From Nemopilema nomurai (taxonomy: Eukaryota; Cnidaria; Scyphozoa; Rhizostomeae; Rhizostomatidae), in assembly GCA_003864495.1 (NCBI GenBank), contig ML133366.1, positions 84,052-148,051 of the forward strand: a DNA stretch of 64,000 nt. The letters are read 5' to 3'. The notes beneath the pieces are model-generated. The model was not told the DNA's origin and searched no databases. It saw nothing but the letters and a program-made list of their open reading frames with translations. A program made the translations under genes and the position numbers. This document shows positions 1-9,536 of this stretch, piece after piece (the stretch's first letter is position 1; each line of letters starts with the position of its first letter).

Positions 1-679
1 GCTATGCATTTTAATGAAAACTCGCAACGAGCACAGCAAAGAAAGGAGACTGGGGAGAAAATGTGGAAGGTATCATACCCAAAGTATAGGAGTGGAGATG
101 GTGTTGTTCACGAGGTCAAAGAGAAATGTACATATGGTGAGAAATAGTTCAACAATTAAATTGATCTCCCCTTTGATTCAATCAAATTCATTTTTAAATT
201 AATTTTAGCTTAATTTTAGATAAATTATTTTAGATTAATTTTAGGTTCATCAATTCTTACTATTCTTGGAGAAGTTATCTACTGTTTAGTTTAATTTTTT
301 TTTATTTTTGCAGAGTAAATGAATGTTTATAGTTACTTTCCATTTGCAATCATTTGAATATGAAATCCCCTTTGGGACTTTTTTAGAGTATTTCAACAAA
401 CTGATGGAAGAACTGGTCAAGCTTCGAAAACAAGCCCCAAGTATTTTCGTGGCAAAAGAGCAAGCTGCTGCTTTGCAGGAAATCCCTGACTTCCTGAGCT
501 CAGTAGCAACCAAGAGAACAAAAGAAGAGGCTCTGGCTGCAAAGCGGGAAAGGTTTGCCAGATTAACTAGAGATGCAAATCACAAGACAGCAACAAGAAA
601 GATTGCCAAAATACCTCCAAAGAAAACTTTGATCAAAAAAGGTGGCCTTGTCAATGTTAGAAAGTCCAAGGGCAAATAG
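1..679 (+). CDS. Kolobok-type transposase, last two exons (partial)
   Basis: C-terminal end of a Kolobok-superfamily transposase gene entering from the left. Exon 1..136 reads in frame 1 (starts AMHFNENS, ends KCTY) and stops at a GT donor at 137. The next exon runs from 387, after a TTTTAG acceptor, to the TAG ending at 679. The phase is consistent across the join (G|AG). Both exons match the last two exons of the transposase at 55550-59995: 'HFNEN', 'WKVSY' against 'WRVSY', and 'RFAR' near the end. This region follows the catalytic core and carries no DDE residues. The final exon ends in a Lys-rich tail. No stop or frameshift is seen in the part that is present. Confidence 0.75.
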
Positions 680-1177
680 TTTTATGCCATAAATAAATAA
701 TCTGAAACTGCTATTTCCCCTGAAATAAGAAAATAAATGCAAAAATACACATATTACTACTAGTTTGCAATTTTTAGGTATGATTAACAAAAAATCTTTG
801 CAGTCTGGTATGACTATACCCCAAAAATTAACTATTTAATAGTCTAGTTTTGGATACTTGAACCCTGTGTATTTATCAGAGGGGAATTTGTTCCTTATTG
901 ATGATACAACACATGCTGGTAAAATCTCTCTCCTGTGCTTGCCAAGCTTGTGCCATACCCAGCGAACAAACTGTCTGTAGCTTACGTACCTGAAAAGCCT
1001 AATGAAAAAGACTTGGTGTTAATATCATGAAATAGAGCAAAGAAAGTTCCAAACAGCTTGGGTTTAGAAAAAGGTAGCAATTTTTTACAAGTAAGTCAGT
1101 AATTTTGTTTCTGAAGGGCCTACTAATTACCCATTTAACGGATTAATTGTTGCAGATTTTTCATGAAAATGTCAGAC

Positions 1178-1776
1178 TTACTCAGAAGTAGAAGTATCAT
1201 CCAGGAATTCCTCTTCCTCGATGAATTGGTAAATTGCTGTCTCAACCACAGCTGTATTTAGGCAAACTGTCTTAAAGTCATCATCATCTGCGATGCAAAA
1301 AACACCCTGACTGTCAGCTTTCGTCCTTACTTTAAAAACTTCTCGGCAGCACAAGCTCTCTCGACCTTTCGGCATTGGCGAACAATGATTACATTGGCAC
1401 CTGTGACAAAATTAAAGTTCAATTTTAACTAGTTTATCTTGATTCGTCCTTCGCCTTAGCCATCGTAGGAACAAGGAAACTGTTTAATTGAGTAGGCCTT
1501 AATACATGTAATATTTTAATCTTTTTGCTAATTTAGTTAAGTGTTTAGTAAGCTCGTAAATATATTTACTCACCAAAATGTATTACCGATTCTCTCGGTG
1601 TTTGTATCCTCTGTCTCGCTTTCCTCTGAGGAAGACAACAATTCATTTGTCTCGTTGTAATCGTGTGATTCCGGCATTGGCTCGAACATGAACGGCTTAA
1701 CATTTATATCCTGAATATATATTCCTAGATTTTCCATCGATTCATCTTCGTATGTTTCAGTCATCTCGACAATCAA
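1178..1776 (-). CDS. P2X7 ballast-domain-like protein, 141 aa, two exons
   Basis: Intact two-exon gene. Exon 1 is 1776-1574, ending before GTGAGT; exon 2 is 1400-1178, after CACAG. Together they give 426 nt (141 codons plus stop) with the Trp codon split TG|G by the intron. The protein has an acidic N-terminal half with FMFEP and ERIGNTFW, then the zinc-type motif W-C-Q-C-N-H-C, a Pro/Met turn and LCCRE, and an acidic C-terminus. Order and spacing match the cysteine-rich cytoplasmic 'ballast' region at the C-terminus of P2X7 receptors, a domain also known as free-standing proteins in invertebrates. No transmembrane or channel part is present. It faces the Kolobok 3' exons, 499 bp away, and has a CRE motif 72 bp upstream of its ATG. 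Its role in the element is unknown. Confidence 0.7.
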
Positions 1777-1833
1777 AATGCAATGTACAAAACTTGTCCT
1801 CTCTACTGCATGCGTAGGCCTAAATTGCTAAAA

Positions 1834-1858
1834 CCACTGATCACATTTGACGTCACAA
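1834..1858. promoter_or_regulatory. Subterminal block with CRE (TGACGTCA)
   Basis: This block closely matches the 25-bp subterminal repeat found in both arms of the element at 54301-60295. It holds TGATCACATTTGACGTCA, with the palindromic CRE core TGACGTCA at 1848-1855. It lies 58 bp upstream of the ATG of the P2X7-domain gene at 1776 (-). CRE is the binding site of CREB/ATF bZIP factors; a promoter role here is inferred from position, and binding of the transposase itself is the alternative. Confidence 0.5.
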
Positions 1859-2049
1859 GGGCTGCGTGAACTACCGCAGGAGAAGACGCACTCAAAAACG
1901 CTCTTTTTCGTAAAGGGACGTCGCTGCTCACTTTCTCGGCCGCGTCAAAACGAAAAGAGTTACAGAACAAATTTTTTCGGATCTTGAATCTACGTACATA
2001 TTTTTACCATAGAGAGTAGGTTATCTAAAGTTCTGCCATTCTCCTTTAA

Positions 2050-3010
2050 GAAATATTGGAGGAAGAATGGCGTTTTCAAAGAGGATTACAGATAAAAAAG
2101 AGCGTACATTTATTTTATGAGAACAAAGACAGTTATCACTAAGAGAGATTAGCAGACTTTGCAATGTATTGCCGTCATCCGTCCCAAGAATATGCAGAGA
2201 GGGAATTGACGCAAAGAGTCAGGTGGAAAGCAAAGCAGTAAAAGTGAAAACAGGAAGACCACATCTTTTTACGGAACGGGATAGGGCACGGTTCATAAGA
2301 ACATTTTTACGTATGAGGGCAGAAAACCGCAGCTGCTTCAGGTGCGCAGGGAGGCTGGCATGACACATGTCAGCTGTAGGACTTTGATACGAACATTGAA
2401 TGAAGCCAAGTACTATAAGTTAACTGCCAGAAGAAAGGGAATTTTGTAAGCTGATGACAGATCAAAACGCGTTAAATTTGCAAGGGAGGCAATAAAAAAC
2501 ATGACAGTCGCTTTTGGAGTGACGATGTTTTGCTCTATCTAGATGGAGTTTCGTTTATATACAAGAGCAATCCGTATAAAGAAGCTGTGTCAGCGCAGGG
2601 CAAAGTGTACAGACAGAAGAATGAAGGGCTTAAGATTACTAGCAGAGGATCGAGAAATATGCCTGGAGGTAAAAGAATACATTTCTTGCTTGGCATCAGT
2701 TCTGGCTTTGGTGTTTCATTAATTGAAGAATATACAAAAATGGAGGGACAATATTTTGCAAAGTTTGTGCAGAAGACGCTTCCCAGAAAGCTTATTGAAC
2801 TTGCTGATTTGAAAGGAAAAGCGAGCTTGATATTTGTAATGGACAACGACCCATCGCAAACCAGTAAGGTGGCACTATAAGCTGTACAAGAGTGCGGAAT
2901 ATAATTCCTACAAATACCACCGAGATCGCCCGACATAAATCCGATAGAAAATATATTCAATAACATTACTTACGTGTTCAATAACAAACGTACGTGGAAT
3001 TTAAAGAAAG
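2050..3010 (+). pseudogene. Tc1/mariner-like transposase relic
   Basis: Degenerate Tc1/IS630-type transposase. The N-terminal part (about 2070-2360) has a helix-turn-helix-like stretch followed by 'GRPHLFTERDRARFIR'. The catalytic part (2530-2880) has YLDGVSF with an Asp, then IFVMDNDPSQTS with the second Asp. A 'RSPDINPIENIF'-type motif in another frame near 2920-2955 holds the third acidic residue. The reading frame is lost around 2360-2530 and again at 2878. Family members are about 340 aa, so this is close to full span but dead. I did not find a convincing pair of terminal inverted repeats; the relic begins directly after the Kolobok end at 2049. Confidence 0.7.
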
Positions 3011-3249
3011 AATTATACGACACTTAAATGTTGCAATATATCATTAGTTGATATAACGATTGGAACTTTACAAAAAAGACTACAAATTCTAACATGTTAT
3101 AAAGGCTATAGAACAAGATACTAAAAAAAGGCTTTCAAGTAATGTTATTGATTAATTGTTAAGATTTAAAGTTGAATGATTTGAATTAAAAAGAAAATGA
3201 CATGTCTATTTCTTGACAGTGTATCTGAAACAGAAGTATAAGGGGAAAT

Positions 3250-3850
3250 TTATCATGTTTACAAATACATTTTGAAACAGGAAAGGTAAAAGCTTGCTGT
3301 TAACAATGACTAGTAAAGCAAATTTCAACAGCATGCTCTTCTATATTGGCTATTACATCATGCATCTTATTGAGAACCGTGCCTCGATAGAACTTGAACT
3401 AGACCAGCATATAAAGTTGAATTGAATTAAAGTGTCATTTTTCAACGTTCAATGGTTGAAAAACTTCTAAGTTTCGATGAAATACAAAGCCGTTCAGAAA
3501 TAAATCTCCCAAGTAAACAGTTAGATAGGTGTGCACCACGATATGTGGTGTTGCTGGAAATTCTTTTGATCAATAATAGAATAGAAGCTGTATATTTTCA
3601 TGATTTCTCAACGTTCAACGCTTGTTTTGCAAATGACATATTGAATGATGTCATTGAACTTTTAACTTGTCGTTGAACGTGAAATTTGTCCTTGTATCTT
3701 GGCAGAAGAAAAGAAAAGCCAAGAAATAACTTATTCACAATGTTGATTAGATTAATGCATACCCCTGCATGACATTTTTAAAAGAACAGGTTGAAGGAAA
3801 GTGCTGCTGTGGATAATTCTCCAATAAATTTCCAACCGTTACTCGTAGGT
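3250..3850. other. Stretch without a recognised gene; small hairpins
   Basis: AT-rich sequence with no coding signal I trust. A 74-codon open frame at 3452-3676 has no recognisable motif. Several copies of a TTCAACGTTCAA-like motif (about 3442, 3611 and 3670) are partly self-complementary, suggesting a decayed MITE-like repeat. Confidence 0.3.
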
Positions 3851-3856
3851 TAAATG

Positions 3857-4702
3857 AATGTTTTGCCACAATTTGCTGGCCAACTTATGTAAATGTTACA
3901 TCCCTTCCCACGACCCATGACTAAAAGTTTCACGATGGCATCCAAAAGACAGCTTCTCTATTTCGTTGTTCTCAAGAATCTCAACAGCACAAGAAAGCCA
4001 CTCGCCCCAGAGATGCATTTCTCCTTCAAGTGCCCTTGAAGAATATCGAGGCGAGTTTGAGGATTGCTCAAGCTTTTCCTTGGCAGACTGCATGTCCCAC
4101 ACAGACTTCAGCAGTTCCGATACTTTCTTTTGGCCCCTGTTTAAAACGAATTCATACAGCACAGAATCTCCAAGTAACTTCTGGCTGTTGGCGTATGCCA
4201 AAATCTCCAGCATGATACACATATAGAATTTTGTAATCAAATCTGCAAACTGAAGGTTGGTAGTTTTTTCTTTTTTTTCAACCTCTTCTCCCTTTCTACA
4301 GTTGGCTTTCATTGCTTTTAGCGTTCTCGGTGCCTGCACTGTTTTTGGATGGTTCAAACTGGTCACAAAATCTGGATCCTCTTTTGTGACATACGCAAAG
4401 GCAGTGTGATATCCAGAATGACCCGAAAAATTCACGACAATGCTGAAGCGGTCTTTGAGTAAATTGTTCACTTTCAGCCAACGCTGATTCTTGCAAAGAA
4501 GAACACACATATGAAAGTGAAAGCCATCCTCTTTATGGGGTTCCATGGAACAAGCCCACTGCACCACTTTGGTAGTGGTAACAACAGCATCCACGAAAGA
4601 ATGATGATTAAATGCATCCGTATTTGCATTACTGTATGTTACAATGTACGTCTTTCGTACTGTGTCTGTTTGAATCGCCGCTGAGTCTTTTCCTTCTGCC
4701 AT
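3857..4702 (-). pseudogene. Rep-like HUH endonuclease with P-loop helicase start, frameshifted
   Basis: A 268-codon open frame (4702 to 3896) resembles rolling-circle replication initiators. Residues 19-27 (YIVTYSNAN) fit motif 1. Residues 61-66 (FHFHMC) give the metal-binding HUH pair at His62/His64. Residues 104-107 (YVTK) fit the Tyr-x-x-Lys nicking motif. Near 3930 the frame changes by one base, and in the new frame the - strand shows a GRGK motif and then PANCGKT (about 3862-3895), a Walker A of the SF3 helicase type; a stop follows. Nuclease plus SF3 helicase is the Rep layout of CRESS-DNA viruses and parvoviruses and of some Rep-bearing mobile elements. This is an old, inactivated genomic copy. 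Viral or transposon origin cannot be decided here. Confidence 0.6.
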
Positions 4703-5219
4703 AGCCTAACAAAGACATAAACGATATCGTCACTATAGGTTAACCCTGCTTGTATGACATAGGCAGGTCGTTTGAAATTAACCGCCGTTTTCATGTTTGG
4801 CATGCAATGTTTAAAGAATATAATTCAAAATTGTGAATAATTTTTTTAAGGGAGTCAATACATTAAAATAATTCTTATGCACAACTGTGAATATGTTAAT
4901 TGACTGTCACTTGTTTGTCGCCAGTTATTTGGCTACTGTTTGGCTGTCATTTCCCTATTTCAAGCAGACAGAGCCTTCTCCCCCCCCCCCCCTCTTCCCC
5001 TTAAACATATTGTGAAGGTAAATGAACATGTCGCCAAATATGGATTACACAATTTGCGCCCCAACATACATTGGTTGACATTTTCCAGTCGCGATCCAAC
5101 ATTGTATATGGGGGAGGGAAGACGTTTAGTAGAAAAGATGATTGGACTGTTCCAACACTTTTGGCGGGCATTGTAGCTACCAGTTAATGCAAAAATTCTC
5201 AGAAATTTTTTAGGCTGGA

Positions 5220-5890
5220 GTGGCCCCTTAAAGGTTGAGAACATTTTTCCTCAAGCCTTCTACAAGAGACAACAAGCTTTGTGGGAAGCTGCATCAAATA
5301 TTGCACGTTCCAAAGCACAGCTTGATGAAACTGTCCTTTATCTCAGTAGCTGTAGAAACCAAATTACTCAAAAGGCACTGAACACGTATTTGGGGAAATC
5401 TATGCATATCATCTTCTGCCCCAGCAACAGTTCGTGAAACCAAATGTGGTCACATATTTTTGGCAAGGTGTTATTTGCAAATATTGGCCATGCCTAGAGG
5501 ATGTGAATATACAATTATCAAAAGAAATGATACCAGCACTTTCGGTAATGCATGGAAATGGACATGCATGGCATTGCGAGGTATGCTTCTTTATCAAGAA
5601 AATCCAATTGAAATCTTTCAAAATCCCACTACACTAATGCTATAACTCCTTTTATTACCTGTATGAATATGTCATAAGTAAGCAATGAAAAATAATTCTT
5701 TGCCCATACTGTGTATCAGATTAAACTCTGATTTACTAAGATCATGTATATTGTTAGATAATTTATGGTGGAAGATGGGTAGAAGGGACAGCCTTGGCCA
5801 ATGGGGGTAAGCTGAGCAGGTTAACAGTTACCTGTCCAGAGCAGCATACATAACAAAGCGGATGCTCCCAACAAGTAAGTTTATGTGTAT
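5220..5890 (+). pseudogene. KDZ transposase fragment (copy A)
   Basis: Fragment of a Kyakuja-Dileera-Zisupton (KDZ) transposase. It covers the exon with 'LDETVLYLSSCRNQ', then FVKPNVVTYFWQ with the catalytic-region IC-KYWP motif, then an exon near 5765-5870 (DGWKGQ-like in a shifted frame). The nucleotide sequence is highly similar to 19529-20330, including the introns, so it is a segmental copy of KDZ copy B or a sister of it. A small deletion near 5274 removes the 'CGNSLWEAA' start and a one-base loss at about 5390 breaks the frame. It is dead and truncated at both ends. Confidence 0.75.
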
Positions 5891-6820
5891 GCAATTATCT
5901 GTTTTTTATGTGAATTTTCTTATTGGACTTCTACCACAACTTATTGGATTCAATTGTATGGACATTAAATAGAAATATTTTAATGGCTAATGGATGAGAG
6001 CAGAGACGTACCGACAGGGGATACCAACTCTGTCATCCAGCAATTTTTCAGGTAAAGCTTATCCATATTCAGATAAAATTTAAATCAGGAGGAGCAAATG
6101 AACCAAGTTTAAAAGATATGACAACCGTTTCGTTTTTACGTAGCAACAAATAACTCAAAGCTTTGAGGAGCATTCACATTCAGAAAGGCAATAGGTTTGA
6201 TGTACGGGGACGTGCCTATTTAGGAATACCTTTTTTCTATTAATGCAGAATTATGGGTATCAATTTTTAAATTATTTGCGGAAATATGTGTACCATTTTG
6301 GAAAAATATTGCAAAATCATCAAGAGGGACCTTTAGAAGTAAGAAAATGAAAGTCCAGTTAGAAATGATAAAACTCTGTAGACTAACTAAGGTTGCCTTT
6401 CAAACATGTGCTAGATTTTACTCTCTTATCAACTTTAACTGAATCTAAAATATAAATTTGATTCCCAGATTTCTGCTTAAACCAGAAGAGGGGCATGTAA
6501 CTTTCAGGGTTGCCATTAACAAGGGTTGTCCTTCAAACATGTGCCAGATTTTACCCCCTTATCAACTTTAACTGAATCTAAATATATGAATTTGATGTAA
6601 ATCTACTTCTGTGCGAAAACAGTTGTTCCCGTAAAAAAGCACATTGCGCTTTATACTATTTAGCAGCAGATATCTTGTGCATTTTGCCATTTTTTCTGTC
6701 GAGGAACAAGCAGTGCATTTGAGATTTGAAGCTGAAAAGAGACTGGCGATAGAATTGTAGCAAGAAGCGCGCATTTTGCTGTCATTAGCAACAAATTAAC
6801 AACAAACAGTATAGTTTTTA
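5890..6820. other. Intergenic stretch with an internal duplication
   Basis: No coding region recognised. Two similar segments (about 6385-6450 and 6520-6590) share a motif of the type CAAACATGTGC-AGATTTTAC and a following stretch about tatcaactttaactg, i.e. a local direct duplication of about 70 bp. Nothing else is recognised. Confidence 0.35.
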
Positions 6821-6830
6821 GACCCTACTT

Positions 6831-7064
6831 GTGTCCCTGTCTTATTGTTTTGATAAATTCGCGATAAAAAAGGAAGTGGGTATTGACAGACGAAAAAAGC
6901 AACCAACGTTTTGGATGGTTAAGGAATGTGACTGTACGGAATACGAACTTCCAGCATATGGAACCGATTGCGACTATTGTGGTTGCAAAACAACCAAAGC
7001 TATCGAGCTAAAAGCGACCGACCAAGAAAAGCCAACAGCAAGTAGTAAGCTGTTGTGCAGCTGA
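6831..7064 (+). CDS. Small Cys-rich ORF, unidentified
   Basis: A 77-codon open frame with a compact cysteine cluster: ECDCTEY, then CDYCGC. The C-x-C / C-x-x-C-x-C pattern suggests a small zinc-binding unit. The reading can be extended in another frame past 7064 (EQEIFRGLIEKSVLDFEEL), so an intron or frameshift may lie near 7060. It lies 830 bp before the KDZ copy B region and might be an upstream exon of it, but I cannot show that. Function unknown. Confidence 0.25.
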   Translation: MSLSYCFDKFAIKKEVGIDRRKKQPTFWMVKECDCTEYELPAYGTDCDYCGCKTTKAIELKATDQEKPTASSKLLCS

Positions 7065-7179
7065 TACCAATGTGGTGGATCTCCTGTGGAGCAAGAAATT
7101 TTCCGTGGTTTGATAGAAAAAAGCGTTCTAGATTTTGAAGAACTGGTCAATGACGGAGAAGAAACCACTAGGTTGTAGG

Positions 7180-7890
7180 ATAAGTAGGATGATTGAAGCT
7201 ACGCTTGGCTTTTGTTACGCTGTTGCTAAGGATTTTTAAAATTTGAAATTATTTATTTACCCTACACGAAGATGAGTGTAGTCGATATTTTAATATTAAT
7301 AAATTTTACCTATTATTACAAAGTCATACAATGCATTTTATTCATTTCTTGCTGTTGTAATTGAAGACAATGAAGCAACAGCTCGATAATCGAAGCTGCA
7401 TTTAGAGGCAGAGGAATGTTAAATAGATGAGTTCTTTGAGGAGAGATGTCACGGCAAAATACAAGATACCTAAAGTACCTTGGCTTGCTGTGGAAGATTA
7501 AACTTTGGACATGAACTTCAACATCTTCCGTGTCCTTTTGAGAGAATGAATCCAATTGCTGTGAACGTTTCTTCAGTAAGAATACTCAGTTTTTTTAAAA
7601 TAATCAAGTTTTTCCATTTGGTGCCTGCTTATGTTGCCTTGTCATGTGAGTTGATGTTCACTTTCAGCAAGCCATTTGTCATACACTTCTCGTAAACACT
7701 CTTTTATTGGCTTGTTCCAACTGACACCAGGAGCCTGAATAAATTTTGTCTTCCCACCAGGTATGCACTACATTCTCCGTTTCAAAGTAGTTCAAAAAAA
7801 GGAAGATACATCTGTTAGTTGAAAGACCTTTCCAGCTATTGCAAATGCGCATGAATTTTTGCGCACACGATGTGATGTCAGCCCCAATTG
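7180..7890. other. No recognised gene
   Basis: AT-rich sequence. Short open frames (for example 7316-7555 on -) show no motif and no sign of selection. A near-CRE TGATGTCA lies at about 7870, just upstream of the open frame at 7895. Confidence 0.3.
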
Positions 7891-7894
7891 AGTA

Positions 7895-9110
7895 ATGGCG
7901 GAGAGATGTGAGAAGAAAAAGAGTCTTGGTGGTCCCTGTTCTTCTGCCAGTGCAGCTGATGTCAAGTTACGTCGGTTGGAGAGAAAATATCAAAGGCTCG
8001 CAAGCCAGCTTTCGAAGTCACTTCTAGAACTAAGAAGTGAATGCAAGGCACTGAAACGGGGGAAAGGACATCAGTCTGCTTCAAGAAAGCCAACTGCGGT
8101 GTTAGGATTTCATCAGAAAGATTTGAGAAGAAAAGAATATAATAGGAAACAGCACGAATGGTATCAGCTACGGAAGTTGAAAAAGAGTAGACAAAAGAAT
8201 ATTGGAGGTGCTAGAGAAGAAGGGCTCGACGAATGATAACCGTTCCGATGATGGTGGTGGTATAATAGGTCTATACACGCACCCTACAATCCTAGCTAAA
8301 CCATTCACCTAAACTTGTTTGTAGATTGTGTCATTTGCTTGCCAAAGTAAAAAGGGTTGCAATTATATGCATTGGCTTCTCTACCTTTTGCAGATGAAGA
8401 TAATTATGTTCCATCAAATGAAATCGAAGATGATGATCAACATGAGCATGGTATATAGTCCTGTTTCACAAAACAGCTGATCGAAAAGTTTTTTCTAGTT
8501 TATGTTAATTTGTGCTTTGCAATTGAATCCCATAACTTTAAAACACCATTAACCTCTTCTAATGAATACACAAAATGTTCTTGATAAGCGCGTTTAATTG
8601 ACATCCCTTTCTGTCTTTTTTCTAAAATATTTTTGAAAATATGTAAGCTACTAATTGCTTTAATATTCCTTCAACATTTTAGAATTAGCCAAGTTGATTG
8701 CAGAATGTAAAGACTTAATTTTCTCCGAGACATCAGAAGCAAAACAGAGATCGTGGAGAGATTGAATGGAACTGTTCAACGATAGCTGGTCTGGCCAAAG
8801 GGAGCGATTAAAGGAGGTTGTGCTGGAATGCAAAACACCATCACCATCATTCTGTGAAGTGTGCTGTATAGCAGAACCAGTTTTGTCATCGCTGATTGCA
8901 AAAACTGGGGCTACTGCTTATGCAAGACATGTGATGATGAAGTTCATTCTGGCCAACCATTCCATAATCGCAAAAGTTTTGTGGCGGGTTTTTTCAAAGC
9001 AATCTCTCCAGAAAAACATATGCTTTCAAAGAAGGATGTGTTTATGACCAAAGGTTTTGAATTAACTTTGATAGAAAACAAGTTATTCCTCAATAAAGTA
9101 TTTTCTTAGA
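7895..9110 (+). pseudogene. KDZ transposase copy B, 5' exons
   Basis: 5' part of a degraded KDZ transposase gene. An open frame at 7895-8236 (113 codons, basic, coiled-coil-like, starting MAERCEKKK) may be the first exon. A short acidic exon follows at about 8395-8452, then an exon at 8682-9100. The last shows the CxC cysteine cluster typical of KDZ proteins: 'VIADCKNWGYCLCKTCDDE' followed by PFHNRKSF. A TGA at about 8763 interrupts 'RSWRD' where an open codon is expected, and the frame changes near 8870. The gene continues beyond the Ty3/gypsy insertion at 9277-16033. The first exon is the least certain part. Confidence 0.55.
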
Positions 9111-9276
9111 AAAGTGCTCACAATTTTAAATTACAAAAAGAGTTGCAAATTGTAAACTACTAAAGTTCTACCTAAAGTTACTGAAATATTTGAATTTTCA
9201 GAAACTGATAATCAGTTTTTTATAGATTGATTTAGTTGTTGAATTAAATTTCTGCAGATTTTAGTTTGTGCTACCG

Positions 9277-9500
9277 TGTTGGATTGTAAGAACAATGATA
9301 TATTTTATATTATTAGATGATAAATTTAAGTTGTTTCAAACCCCTCCTGATAAGGAACTCTTTTTAGGGATTACGTAATCTATTTGCCTCGTTTTCACGC
9401 GACCGCGTGTTTGTGTAAAAAAAGTGGATGGCCTATGCAAAAGAGATGAATGAAAATTGATGTCGAAAGTTCTGCGTTTTGCTAAACCGAGTGTCTTACA
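9277..9500 (+). repeat. 5' LTR (224 bp)
   Basis: Direct repeat of 15810-16033, starting TG and ending CA. A possible primer binding site, TGGTACCCCAGATGGGA, begins at 9506, five bases after the LTR; the priming tRNA was not identified. Confidence 0.9.
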
Positions 9501-9536
9501 TATTTTGGTACCCCAGATGGGAGATTTAGTACAAGG

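Larger units (their letters stand above)
1..2049. mobile_element. Kolobok-type DNA transposon, right part (two-gene, P2X7-domain carrying)
   Basis: Visible part of an element that starts before the window. It holds the 3' end of a Kolobok-type transposase gene on + (to 679) and, facing it, a two-exon P2X7 ballast-domain gene on - (1776 to 1178). The layout matches the complete element at 54301-60295. The right end is placed at a TTAA at 2046-2049: read inward from it the sequence starts AGGAGAAT, like the termini of the complete copy (AGGAGAAT and AGGATAAT). A CRE-containing block at 1834-1858 matches the 25-bp subterminal repeat of the complete copy at about 23 of 25 positions. Kolobok elements duplicate TTAA on insertion. 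The end assignment is an inference because the left end is missing. Confidence 0.7.

Noticed and set aside
1178..1776. A real P2X receptor gene
   Set aside because: No ATP-binding ectodomain or transmembrane segments are encoded; only the cytoplasmic ballast-type domain is present and it lies inside a transposon.
2535..2966. 143-codon ORF on the - strand
   Set aside because: Antisense shadow of the Tc1-like transposase, whose catalytic motifs are on the + strand.
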